Assembly: GCA_038101125.1 (NCBI GenBank)
Contig: JAYNVZ010000030.1
Coordinates: forward strand, 1 to 11,738
Direction: 5' to 3'
Origin: GCA-2698665 sp038101125
GTDB taxonomy: Bacteria; Pseudomonadota; Gammaproteobacteria; GCA-002705445; GCA-002716945
DNA: 11,738 bases
Shown here: positions 6,030 to 11,738 of the stretch, piece after piece
Numbering within the stretch: position 1 is the first letter of the stretch
How the letters are laid out: each line of letters begins with the position of its first letter
Translations under genes and position numbers: made by a program
Notes under the pieces: model-generated
Database searches by the model: none
Seen by the model: only the letters and a program-made list of their open reading frames with translations
What the model was told of the DNA's origin: nothing

Positions 6030-6902
6030 TCATAACTTAGATATATAACGATCCCCTCGATCACACATAATTGTTACAATTTTTGCTTTTGCATTGTCTC
6101 TGGCTATATCCTTGGCAATGTGTATGTTAGCCGCAGCAGAGAGCCCAGAAAATAATCCATATTTAGTTGCAAGTATATTTGAGGTATATTCAGCATCTGA
6201 TTGATTTATGTCAATAATTTCATCAATAATAGCATTCTTTCTTATTGCTGGAACATACTCTTTGCTCCATCTTCTGATGCCTGGGATTTTTGAACCATCT
6301 TCTGGTTGAACTCCTATTATTTTTATAGCTGGATTCTTCATTTTTAAATACATAGAAACCCCAGTTATGGTGCCTGTTGTCCCCATTGCTGAGATAAAAT
6401 GTGTGATGTTACCATTTGTTTGATCCCATATTTCAGGACCTGTGCCTTTATAATGAGCCATATAATTAGCCTTATTTGAGAATTGATCGAGAACATAACC
6501 TTTGCCCTCCTCCTCAAGTTTCTTTGCCAAATCTCTAGCGCCTTCCATATCCTTTTCTTTGGAAACCAGTAGCACTTCCGCACCATATGCCTCCATAGTC
6601 TTTATTCTTTCAATAGATGCTGTCTCAGGCATTATAATGGTTATCTTATATCCTTTTATGGCAGCAACCATTGATAATGCAATCCCAGTGTTACCACTTG
6701 TTGCCTCTATCAAAGTATCACCTGGCTTGACGGAACCATTAAGCTCTGCGTCTAAAATCATATTCAATGCTGGCCTATCTTTTACAGATCCACCTGGGTT
6801 ATTGCCTTCTAATTTAACAAAAATATCACCATGGGTTGAATCTGTTGGTATTTTAACTAGAGGAGTGTTGCCAATAGTACTCTGTATATCTTTGAATTTC
6901 AT
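6030..6902 (-). CDS. cysM: Cysteine synthase B (O-acetylserine sulfhydrylase, CysM type)
   Basis: CysM is a PLP enzyme making cysteine from O-acetylserine and sulfide; E. coli CysM also accepts thiosulfate. CysM-specific features distinguish it from CysK: KLEGNNPGGSVKDR with the PLP lysine K41, MEGARDLA, GTGPEIW, PGIRRW and the terminal CDRGDRY. TSGNTG at 68-73 and GTTGTITG form the phosphate and substrate loops. Length (290) is close to E. coli CysM (303). The segment SGLSAAANI replaces the common CGVSSGG, keeping the first serine but not the glycines. It is the last gene of the long minus-strand operon and starts 4 bp after acpS. Its stop codon abuts that of mltD. It depends on the vitamin B6 product made downstream of PdxJ, two genes upstream in the operon. 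Confidence 0.95.
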   Translation of the reverse strand: MKFKDIQSTIGNTPLVKIPTDSTHGDIFVKLEGNNPGGSVKDRPALNMILDAELNGSVKPGDTLIEATSGNTGIALSMVAAIKGYKITIIMPETASIERIKTMEAYGAEVLLVSKEKDMEGARDLAKKLEEEGKGYVLDQFSNKANYMAHYKGTGPEIWDQTNGNITHFISAMGTTGTITGVSMYLKMKNPAIKIIGVQPEDGSKIPGIRRWSKEYVPAIRKNAIIDEIIDINQSDAEYTSNILATKYGLFSGLSAAANIHIAKDIARDNAKAKIVTIMCDRGDRYISKL

Positions 6903-6906
6903 TTTT

Positions 6907-7284
6907 TCATTCCATTATTACAATTGCAACTGCATGTTGATCTGAGTCGGATATTGACAAAAAGAGATTATTAGCAGATAACTTGTCCAATAGTTTTACC
7001 AATAGACTATCCATTATAAAAAATGGTTTCCCAGAATCTTCATGTGTCACTGAGATTTGTGATGGATACACACCCTTTCTATATAATCCTGTGCCCAACG
7101 CCTTTGATAGGGCTTCCTTAGAAGCAAAGTTCTTGGAAAGATAATTAATTGGGGAATCAGATTTGATAAATTCATTCATTTCAATATTAGAGAGAATTTT
7201 TTTTGCAAACTTATGACCATATTTATCGAACAGATCTCTAATCCTGTTATTTTCAACTAAGTCTATTCCAATTCCTTTAATCAT
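6907..7284 (-). CDS. acpS: Holo-[acyl-carrier-protein] synthase
   Basis: AcpS transfers 4'-phosphopantetheine from coenzyme A to apo-ACP, enabling fatty-acid synthesis. The 125 residues match E. coli AcpS (126) closely. The Mg2+ ligands D8 (GIGIDLVE) and E57 (NFASKEALSKALGTG) are present, and K61 follows in the same helix. The C-terminal SISDSDQHAVAIVI strand corresponds to the family's SISH(T/D)...AVA. The ATG overlaps the end of pdxJ by 8 bp (ATGATTAA). The pdxJ-acpS pair is conserved in E. coli, where it follows rnc-era-recO; here it follows sdhE instead. Confidence 0.97.
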   Translation of the reverse strand: MIKGIGIDLVENNRIRDLFDKYGHKFAKKILSNIEMNEFIKSDSPINYLSKNFASKEALSKALGTGLYRKGVYPSQISVTHEDSGKPFFIMDSLLVKLLDKLSANNLFLSISDSDQHAVAIVIME

Positions 7285-8026
7285 TCTTACTTATTATACT
7301 AATGATTTTTTTAATTGCATCACTTAAACCAGTGAAAACTGCTTGAGAAATAATAGCATGTCCAATATTGATTTCATTAATATGATCCAGTTTACAAATT
7401 TCAGATAGATTTTCATAATTCAGACCATGTCCAGCATTTACAAGTAAATTTTTTGAATGAGCATAATTAGATGCGGAAGATACTTCCTCTAAAGCTTCAA
7501 ACTCATCAATTGTGTTAAATAGATTGGCATATTTTCCAGTATGAAGTTCAACTAACTCAGCTCCAACATCTGCAGCTATGTTTATAGATTCGTGATTTGG
7601 ATCAATAAAGAGTGATGTCTTAATGTTATTCATTTTAAAATTAGAAATTGTAAGCTCTAGTTCTTTCAGCTGTGTGTTTGAATATGAAGTTAGATTTAAC
7701 CCACCTTCGGTAGTTTTTTCTTCACGCTTTTCGGGAACTATACAACAATAATCAGGCTTCAGCTCCATAGCAAATTTGATCATTTCATCTGTATTAGCCA
7801 TTTCAAAATTTAAAACTTTTGCGTATTGACGTATGTCTGTTGCATCTTTATCCTGTATATGTCTTCTATCTTCTCTAAGATGTATTGTGATAAGGTCTGC
7901 ACCAGCATCCTCAGATATTCTTACAGCATCAAGCAGGTTTGGATATAACGTATCCCTTGAAGTTTTAATAAAAGCGATGTGATCTATATTCACACCTAGT
8001 CGTATTTTCTTATTAGCCATATGCAT
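7277..8026 (-). CDS. pdxJ: Pyridoxine 5'-phosphate synthase
   Basis: PdxJ condenses 3-amino-2-oxopropyl phosphate with deoxyxylulose 5-phosphate to give pyridoxine 5'-phosphate, the last ring-forming step of the DXP-dependent vitamin B6 route. It is a TIM barrel; length is 249 against 243 in E. coli. Family motifs are GVNIDHIA near the N-terminus, ADLITIHLREDRRHI, the catalytic VPEKREEKTTEGG segment, ELHTGKYA and VNAGHGLNYEN. Two start codons are possible, ATG at 8026 or the second ATG at 8020 (ATGCATATG). The second gives MANKK and fits the family's short N-terminus equally well, and no Shine-Dalgarno separates them. The gene begins 6 bp after the sdhE stop. Confidence 0.97.
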   Translation of the reverse strand: MHMANKKIRLGVNIDHIAFIKTSRDTLYPNLLDAVRISEDAGADLITIHLREDRRHIQDKDATDIRQYAKVLNFEMANTDEMIKFAMELKPDYCCIVPEKREEKTTEGGLNLTSYSNTQLKELELTISNFKMNNIKTSLFIDPNHESINIAADVGAELVELHTGKYANLFNTIDEFEALEEVSSASNYAHSKNLLVNAGHGLNYENLSEICKLDHINEINIGHAIISQAVFTGLSDAIKKIISIISKND

Positions 8027-8032
8027 ATGATA

Positions 8033-8263
8033 CTAATTAAATGACTTAAGTGCTTCTACTATCTCCTGATATTTTTTGTCATATGGTTTTTTATTAAACA
8101 ACATATCGAGAATTTCATAAGTATCTAAGTCTATGAACTCAACATAAAGTTCTTGCTGTTGCAAAGTTAATGTAGGATAAACCTTTTCTGTATAGCGAGT
8201 AAGTAAAATATCTATTTCTCTTATACCCTTACGACATTTCCAAATTACCCTAGATAAATGCAT
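8033..8263 (-). CDS. sdhE: SdhE / YgfY, FAD assembly factor for succinate dehydrogenase
   Basis: SdhE promotes covalent attachment of FAD to the SdhA flavoprotein (SDHAF2/Sdh5 in mitochondria). The 76-residue helical protein has the family start WKCRKGIREIDILL, a central LTLQQQELYVEFIDLDTYEILDML stretch and a short C-terminal helix. The signature RGxxE reads KGIRE (K12, G13, E16), so the arginine is conservatively replaced while the glycine and glutamate are kept. The C-terminus is shorter than in E. coli (88 residues). Its ATG follows the sdhB stop by 1 bp (TAGAATG), placing it directly behind its target complex, whereas in E. coli sdhE is unlinked to sdh. Confidence 0.93.
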   Translation of the reverse strand: MHLSRVIWKCRKGIREIDILLTRYTEKVYPTLTLQQQELYVEFIDLDTYEILDMLFNKKPYDKKYQEIVEALKSFN

Positions 8264-8264
8264 T

Positions 8265-9032
8265 CTATTCAGATGCTAGCATTGTCTTAATATGCGATAT
8301 TGCTTTTGCTGGATTAAGATTTTTTGGACAGGTTTTTGTACAATTCATAATTGTGTGACATCTAAATAATTTAAATTTATCTGCTAAATTAGATAGTCTT
8401 TCTTTTTTTGCAGTATCGCGACTATCTATAATCCATCTATAAGCATGGAGTAAAGATGCCGGGCCTAGATACTTATCAGAGTTCCACCAATAACTTGGAC
8501 AGCTCGTAGAACAACATGCACACAAAACACATTCGATTAAACCATCTAATTTTTCTCTATCAGCCTGAGACTGCAAATGTTCTCTTTTTGGTTTGTTATC
8601 ACTGATTAACCATGGTTTTATAGATTCATATTGTTTATAGAAATTTTTCATATCAGGCACAAGATCTTTAACCACTGGCATATGCGGAAGAGGATAAATT
8701 TTTAAGTGCGACTCTTCTGCAATATTAAGAATACAAGCTAATGTGTTAGTACCGTTAATATTCATAGAGCATGACCCACATATACCTTCTCTACATGACC
8801 TTCTGAAGGATAAAGTCGAGTCAACTTTATTTTTAATATACAGTAGAACATCAAGGGCCATTGGTCCGAAATTATCTTTGTCTAAAATATATGTATCGAT
8901 ACATGGGTTAGAACCATCATCAGGATTATATCTATATATATCTACAGTTAAAATATTTTTAGGTTCACTGTCTAATTTATAAGTTTTACCTTTTTTTACA
9001 ATTGAGTTAATTGGTAGTGTGAATTTAGCCAT
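8265..9032 (-). CDS. sdhB: Succinate dehydrogenase iron-sulfur subunit
   Basis: SdhB carries electrons from FAD in SdhA to ubiquinone through three clusters. Ligands for all three are visible. [2Fe-2S] uses C80, C85, C88 and C100 (RSCREGICGSCS...LAC). The [4Fe-4S] group uses C168, C171, C174 and C178 as C-x2-C-x2-C-x3-CP. The [3Fe-4S] group uses C225, C231 and C235. At 255 residues it is longer than E. coli SdhB (238), with the extension at the N-terminus. The NGTNTLAC and YWWN segments resemble the alphaproteobacterial/mitochondrial style. It begins 1 bp after the sdhA stop (TAATATG). Confidence 0.98.
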   Translation of the reverse strand: MAKFTLPINSIVKKGKTYKLDSEPKNILTVDIYRYNPDDGSNPCIDTYILDKDNFGPMALDVLLYIKNKVDSTLSFRRSCREGICGSCSMNINGTNTLACILNIAEESHLKIYPLPHMPVVKDLVPDMKNFYKQYESIKPWLISDNKPKREHLQSQADREKLDGLIECVLCACCSTSCPSYWWNSDKYLGPASLLHAYRWIIDSRDTAKKERLSNLADKFKLFRCHTIMNCTKTCPKNLNPAKAISHIKTMLASE

Positions 9033-9033
9033 A

Positions 9034-10803
9034 TTAATATGTCCTTGCTTTTAACTTAACGGTTTCTACTTCATCTGTTAAAGTTTCAAGTTTAACAGGC
9101 TTATAATCGAAAATACTATTTCCATCTTTATCAATTTTGACCATTGTGTGTTTTAACCATTCCTTATCATCTCTATCAGGAAAATCATCTCTCGCATGAC
9201 TTCCTCTACTCTCTTTTCTATTATGAGCTGAGTACAAAGTAGCTACTGCTTGATATAATAAATTATTTAATTCCAAAGTTTCCACAAGATCGGTATTCCA
9301 TATTAATGATTTATCGCTAACAGATACATTTTTAAAATCACTAAATAAACCTTTCATTATTTCTATCCCTTTCTTTAAAGTCTCTTCGTCTCGATAGACA
9401 GGTGCATATCTTTGCATGGTTTTCTGCATTTTCTCACGTAGTTCAGCTGTACTTATATCTCCTGACGAATTTTTGATTCCGTCAAAATCACTTATTATAT
9501 TGTCTATTGTTGATTTTTTAATATCAGGATGATTTTTAGATTTATTATCTAATATTTCGCAAGCTCTCTCGGCAGCAGATTTACCAAATACTATTAAATC
9601 TAATAATGAATTAGAGCCAAGTCTATTTGCTCCATGGACCGAAACACATGCGCCCTCGCCCAGAGCCATAAGACCCTCTACTATTGTACCGCTACCGTCT
9701 GAGATAACTTCTGTATAGTGATTAGTTGGAGTGCCTCCCATATTATAATGAACTGTAGGAATTACAGGGATTGGTTCTTTTGTAGCATCAACACCAGAAA
9801 ATATTTTAGCCGTTTCGGTGATACCAGGTAATTTTTCATGGATGACACTTGCATCTAGATGTTCTAGATGAAGAAGGGCATGATCCTTCTCGTTGCCTAC
9901 ACCCCTGCCTGCATTTACTTCCATTTGTATTGCTCTGCTTACTACATCTCTAGATGCCAAATCTTTTGCATTTGGAGCATATTTTGGCATGAATCTCTCG
10001 CCTTCCGAGTTAGTTAAATAACCACCCTCTCCTCTTGCTCCTTCTGTAATAAGACAACCTGCTCCATAGATTCCAGTAGGGTGAAATTGTATAAACTCCA
10101 TATCCATTAAAGGCAAACCTGCTCTTAACACCATTCCATTACCATCACCAGTACATGTATGGGCGGATGTTGAAGATTGATATGTTCTTCCATGTCCACC
10201 TGTAGCAAGTATGACCATATGGGCCTGAAATAAATGAATAGATCCATCGTCTAAGCACCATGCAAGAACTCCAACACATTTTCCATCTTCAAAAACTAAA
10301 TCTATAACAAAATACTCTATATAGAAATCCACATTATTTTTAAGTGATTGAGTATAAAGTGTGTGCAATATAGCATGACCAGTTCTATCAGCAGCTGCGC
10401 AAGTCCTTTGAGCGATGCCTTTACCATACTCTGTAGTCATTCCACCAAATGGTCTTTGATAAATCTTACCTTCTTCTGTTCTAGAAAATGGTACTCCGAA
10501 GTGTTCTAGTTCTATTATAGATTCAACTGCATTTTTACACATGTACTCAATTGAATCTTGATCACCTAACCAGTCAGAACCCTTAACTGTATCGTACATA
10601 TGCCAACGCCAATCATCTTCGCCCATATTCCCTAAAGCTCCACTGATGCCGCCTTGGGCAGCCACCGTATGGCTACGTGTTGGAAAAACTTTAGATATAC
10701 ATGCGACACTATGATCAGACTGGGAGATTCCCATTGTTGCTCTTAATCCAGAACCACCAGCACCAATTACAATAGCATCATGTTTGTGTTTTATAATATC
10801 CAT
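9034..10803 (-). CDS. sdhA: Succinate dehydrogenase flavoprotein subunit
   Basis: SdhA oxidises succinate to fumarate in the TCA cycle using covalently bound FAD, on the cytoplasmic face of the inner membrane. The 589 residues equal the usual length (588 in E. coli). The dinucleotide-binding GAGGSG lies at 14-19. The FAD-linking histidine is H45 in PTRSHTVAAQGG, the same position as in E. coli. Active-site segments FHPTG, TEGARGEGG, SRDVVSRA, HYNMGG and GANRLGSNSLLD are intact, so the enzyme should be functional. It begins 1 bp after sdhD (TAATATG). Covalent flavinylation presumably relies on SdhE and SdhAF4, both encoded in the same operon. Confidence 0.99.
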   Translation of the reverse strand: MDIIKHKHDAIVIGAGGSGLRATMGISQSDHSVACISKVFPTRSHTVAAQGGISGALGNMGEDDWRWHMYDTVKGSDWLGDQDSIEYMCKNAVESIIELEHFGVPFSRTEEGKIYQRPFGGMTTEYGKGIAQRTCAAADRTGHAILHTLYTQSLKNNVDFYIEYFVIDLVFEDGKCVGVLAWCLDDGSIHLFQAHMVILATGGHGRTYQSSTSAHTCTGDGNGMVLRAGLPLMDMEFIQFHPTGIYGAGCLITEGARGEGGYLTNSEGERFMPKYAPNAKDLASRDVVSRAIQMEVNAGRGVGNEKDHALLHLEHLDASVIHEKLPGITETAKIFSGVDATKEPIPVIPTVHYNMGGTPTNHYTEVISDGSGTIVEGLMALGEGACVSVHGANRLGSNSLLDLIVFGKSAAERACEILDNKSKNHPDIKKSTIDNIISDFDGIKNSSGDISTAELREKMQKTMQRYAPVYRDEETLKKGIEIMKGLFSDFKNVSVSDKSLIWNTDLVETLELNNLLYQAVATLYSAHNRKESRGSHARDDFPDRDDKEWLKHTMVKIDKDGNSIFDYKPVKLETLTDEVETVKLKARTY

Positions 10804-10804
10804 A

Positions 10805-11131
10805 TTAACTTCCTCTGATCATTGATAGTGATATTAGAGTTACTAGAAATAATATAACATGAATCACTTTTGATAAATTAATAAAAAATCTTTGCATTGA
10901 ATCATTATGTATATAATCCTCCATGATTGTCTCTATTCCCAAAGAACTATGCATAAAAAGTGTAAAAGACGCTACAACTATAAAAATAATACCCCAAAAA
11001 GATGTAATATCCGAAACTATAGTAGAATATGTGAGGTTTGTAATGTTAAGAAAATATAAAGTTATATATATGATTGCAGGCACTAGAATAATTGCGCTGA
11101 ATCTTTGTAATTTCCAATGTAATATTGCCAT
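10805..11131 (-). CDS. sdhD: Succinate dehydrogenase membrane anchor subunit, cytochrome b556 small chain
   Basis: SdhD forms, with SdhC, the membrane anchor holding heme b and the ubiquinone site. The 108 residues contain three hydrophobic segments, about 12-29, 45-63 and 88-105. H61 in LFMHSSLGIETI corresponds to E. coli heme ligand H71. D72 and Y73 in MEDYIH correspond to D82 and Y83 of the quinone pocket, and the 11-residue spacing is preserved. The sequence is otherwise diverged, as is usual for this subunit. The gene starts 12 bp after sdhC, the widest internal gap in the operon, and lacks an obvious Shine-Dalgarno. Confidence 0.95.
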   Translation of the reverse strand: MAILHWKLQRFSAIILVPAIIYITLYFLNITNLTYSTIVSDITSFWGIIFIVVASFTLFMHSSLGIETIMEDYIHNDSMQRFFINLSKVIHVILFLVTLISLSMIRGS

Positions 11132-11143
11132 AATTAATACGTT

Positions 11144-11530
11144 TTAGTTCAAATACACTATGAAAGATAATGTTGTTAATAATGATAAAGCAATAACAAG
11201 ATACCCGCTTAAATAGCTATCCCTAATACTTAATCCTTTTCCTATATCCCAAAAGAGATGTCTGACACCATTGAGCAAATGATATGTAATAACAAATATT
11301 ACCCCATATAAAATAAGTTTAACTAGAAAATGATCCAGTACTAACACCAGTATGTTGAAGTACTCACTGCCTAATGCTATTACAAAAAAGAAAAAAGGTA
11401 CGAGCAACAACAGTATAGAGAGTATTACGCCAGTAAATCTATGAGATATTGACATCACCGAGGTAAGCTGCGGCTTATAAATCTGCAAATGAGGTGATAG
11501 CGGTCTTTTATTATTTAATATTTTATCCAT
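11144..11530 (-). CDS. sdhC: Succinate dehydrogenase cytochrome b556 subunit
   Basis: SdhC is the large membrane anchor of complex II. The 128 residues have the family N-terminus RPLSPHLQIYKP followed by SVMSISHRFTGV and three membrane segments. Key positions match E. coli numbering directly. S27 and R31 are quinone-site residues, H84 is the heme b ligand in ITYHLLNGVRHLFWD, and H91 and D95 are also conserved. The ATG follows the stop codon of the 46-codon sdhAF4 gene with no intervening base (TAAATG), so translation is probably coupled to it. Confidence 0.97.
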   Translation of the reverse strand: MDKILNNKRPLSPHLQIYKPQLTSVMSISHRFTGVILSILLLLVPFFFFVIALGSEYFNILVLVLDHFLVKLILYGVIFVITYHLLNGVRHLFWDIGKGLSIRDSYLSGYLVIALSLLTTLSFIVYLN

Positions 11531-11671
11531 TTAAAAATCTACACATCTACCATTTTTTTCCCAGTCACCATACCTAGTAGGTTCAGGGCCTTTTCTACCA
11601 CCGATTTCCTTAACTTTTTTAGGGATATTGATCTTCTTTTTAGAATTATCAGTTTTTTGATCTTTGTTCAT
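11531..11671 (-). CDS. sdhAF4: Succinate dehydrogenase assembly factor 4 (SdhAF4, DUF1674 family)
   Basis: A 46-residue protein reads from the ATG at 11671 to a TAA that directly precedes the sdhC ATG. After a lysine-rich N-terminus (MNKDQKTDNSKKK) it carries the diagnostic DUF1674 block at about 22-46: EIGGRKGPEPTRYGDWE, then GRCVDF at the C-terminus. Eukaryotic SDHAF4 (Sdh8) binds flavinylated SdhA and promotes its union with SdhB while limiting stray oxidation; the bacterial role is inferred from that. A good Shine-Dalgarno (GGAGAG, ending 5 nt before the ATG) and a TATAAT just upstream indicate it is the first gene of the sdh operon. It is below the length cut-off of many gene finders. 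Confidence 0.92.
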   Translation of the reverse strand: MNKDQKTDNSKKKINIPKKVKEIGGRKGPEPTRYGDWEKNGRCVDF

Positions 11672-11676
11672 GTAAT

Positions 11677-11695
11677 CTCTCCAAGAGGTATTATA
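11677..11695 (-). promoter_or_regulatory. Probable -10 box and Shine-Dalgarno of the sdh operon
   Basis: The minus strand has TATAAT at 11695-11690, preceded by TTGCA, and GGAGAG at 11682-11677. A start of transcription about 7 nt after the -10 box would leave a leader of only about 15 nt, just enough for the Shine-Dalgarno. No convincing -35 hexamer is seen 16-18 bp upstream. The remaining 43 bp to the window edge contain only AT-rich DNA and a 10-bp palindrome. Confidence 0.5.
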
Positions 11696-11728
11696 TGCAA
11701 ATATAAATTAAATAAATAGCACTTTATT

Positions 11729-11738
11729 AGTATATACT
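11729..11738. repeat. Perfect 10-bp palindrome upstream of the sdh promoter
   Basis: AGTATATACT reads identically on both strands and ends at the window edge, so it may extend further. It lies about 45 bp upstream of the predicted transcription start. It could be part of an operator or of a divergent promoter, or chance in AT-rich DNA. Confidence 0.3.

Noticed and set aside
6070..6085. Small hairpin ATTG/CAAT followed by T-rich DNA as an mltD terminator
   Set aside because: The stem is 4-5 A-T-rich pairs and lies inside cysM codons; not convincing.
6502..6945. 147-codon plus-strand open frame antisense to cysM
   Set aside because: cysM is unambiguous on the other strand. The antisense translation is serine- and proline-rich with no family resemblance, typical of a shadow frame.
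1..11738. A novel defence, mobile or biosynthetic system
   Set aside because: Every gene longer than 46 codons belongs to a recognisable core family, and there are no transposases, integrases, direct-repeat arrays or clusters of unknown genes. The novelty is in arrangement and start signals, not in a new system.

Overview
The window is a compact, AT-rich (roughly one-third G+C by eye) bacterial chromosome segment with almost no intergenic DNA. The gene set and order point to a streamlined gammaproteobacterium: smpB near ratA-rnfH, a mltD / YafS-like methyltransferase / rnhA / dnaQ neighbourhood, a pdxJ-acpS pair, CysM-type cysteine synthase and sdhCDAB followed by sdhE. Small free-living marine lineages such as SAR86 or SUP05 relatives would fit, but that placement is inference and no rRNA or other marker is present. 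I see no mobile element, CRISPR array, tRNA or rRNA.

Region 1 (1-2137, minus strand): a Na+-dependent (SNF/NSS family) transporter, ratA and rnfH, tightly packed and probably co-transcribed. rnfH runs off the left edge. The transporter has no ATG, GTG or TTG start that preserves its first membrane helix. The only well-placed initiator is an ATT at 2137-2135, preceded by the best Shine-Dalgarno sequence in the window.

Region 2 (2138-4468): smpB on the plus strand, divergent from the transporter and converging on dnaQ with 1 bp between the stop codons. On the minus strand a YafS-like methyltransferase, rnhA and dnaQ overlap end to end. dnaQ uses a GTG start.

Region 3 (4521-6029, plus): mltD, a lipoprotein lytic transglycosylase with LysM repeats. 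It is divergent from the methyltransferase and abuts the cysM stop codon with no gap.

Region 4 (6030-11671, minus): an apparent nine-gene operon in the order sdhAF4 - sdhC - sdhD - sdhA - sdhB - sdhE - pdxJ - acpS - cysM, with junctions from -8 to +12 bp. Its head is a 46-codon SdhAF4 (DUF1674) gene that a length-filtered gene finder would miss. The operon encodes all four succinate dehydrogenase subunits and two dedicated flavoprotein assembly factors. It continues into vitamin B6 synthesis (PdxJ), activation of acyl carrier protein (AcpS) and a PLP-dependent cysteine synthase (CysM).

No wholly unknown system is visible. The points most worth following are the AUU start of the transporter, the unlisted sdhAF4 gene and the unusual operon fusion.
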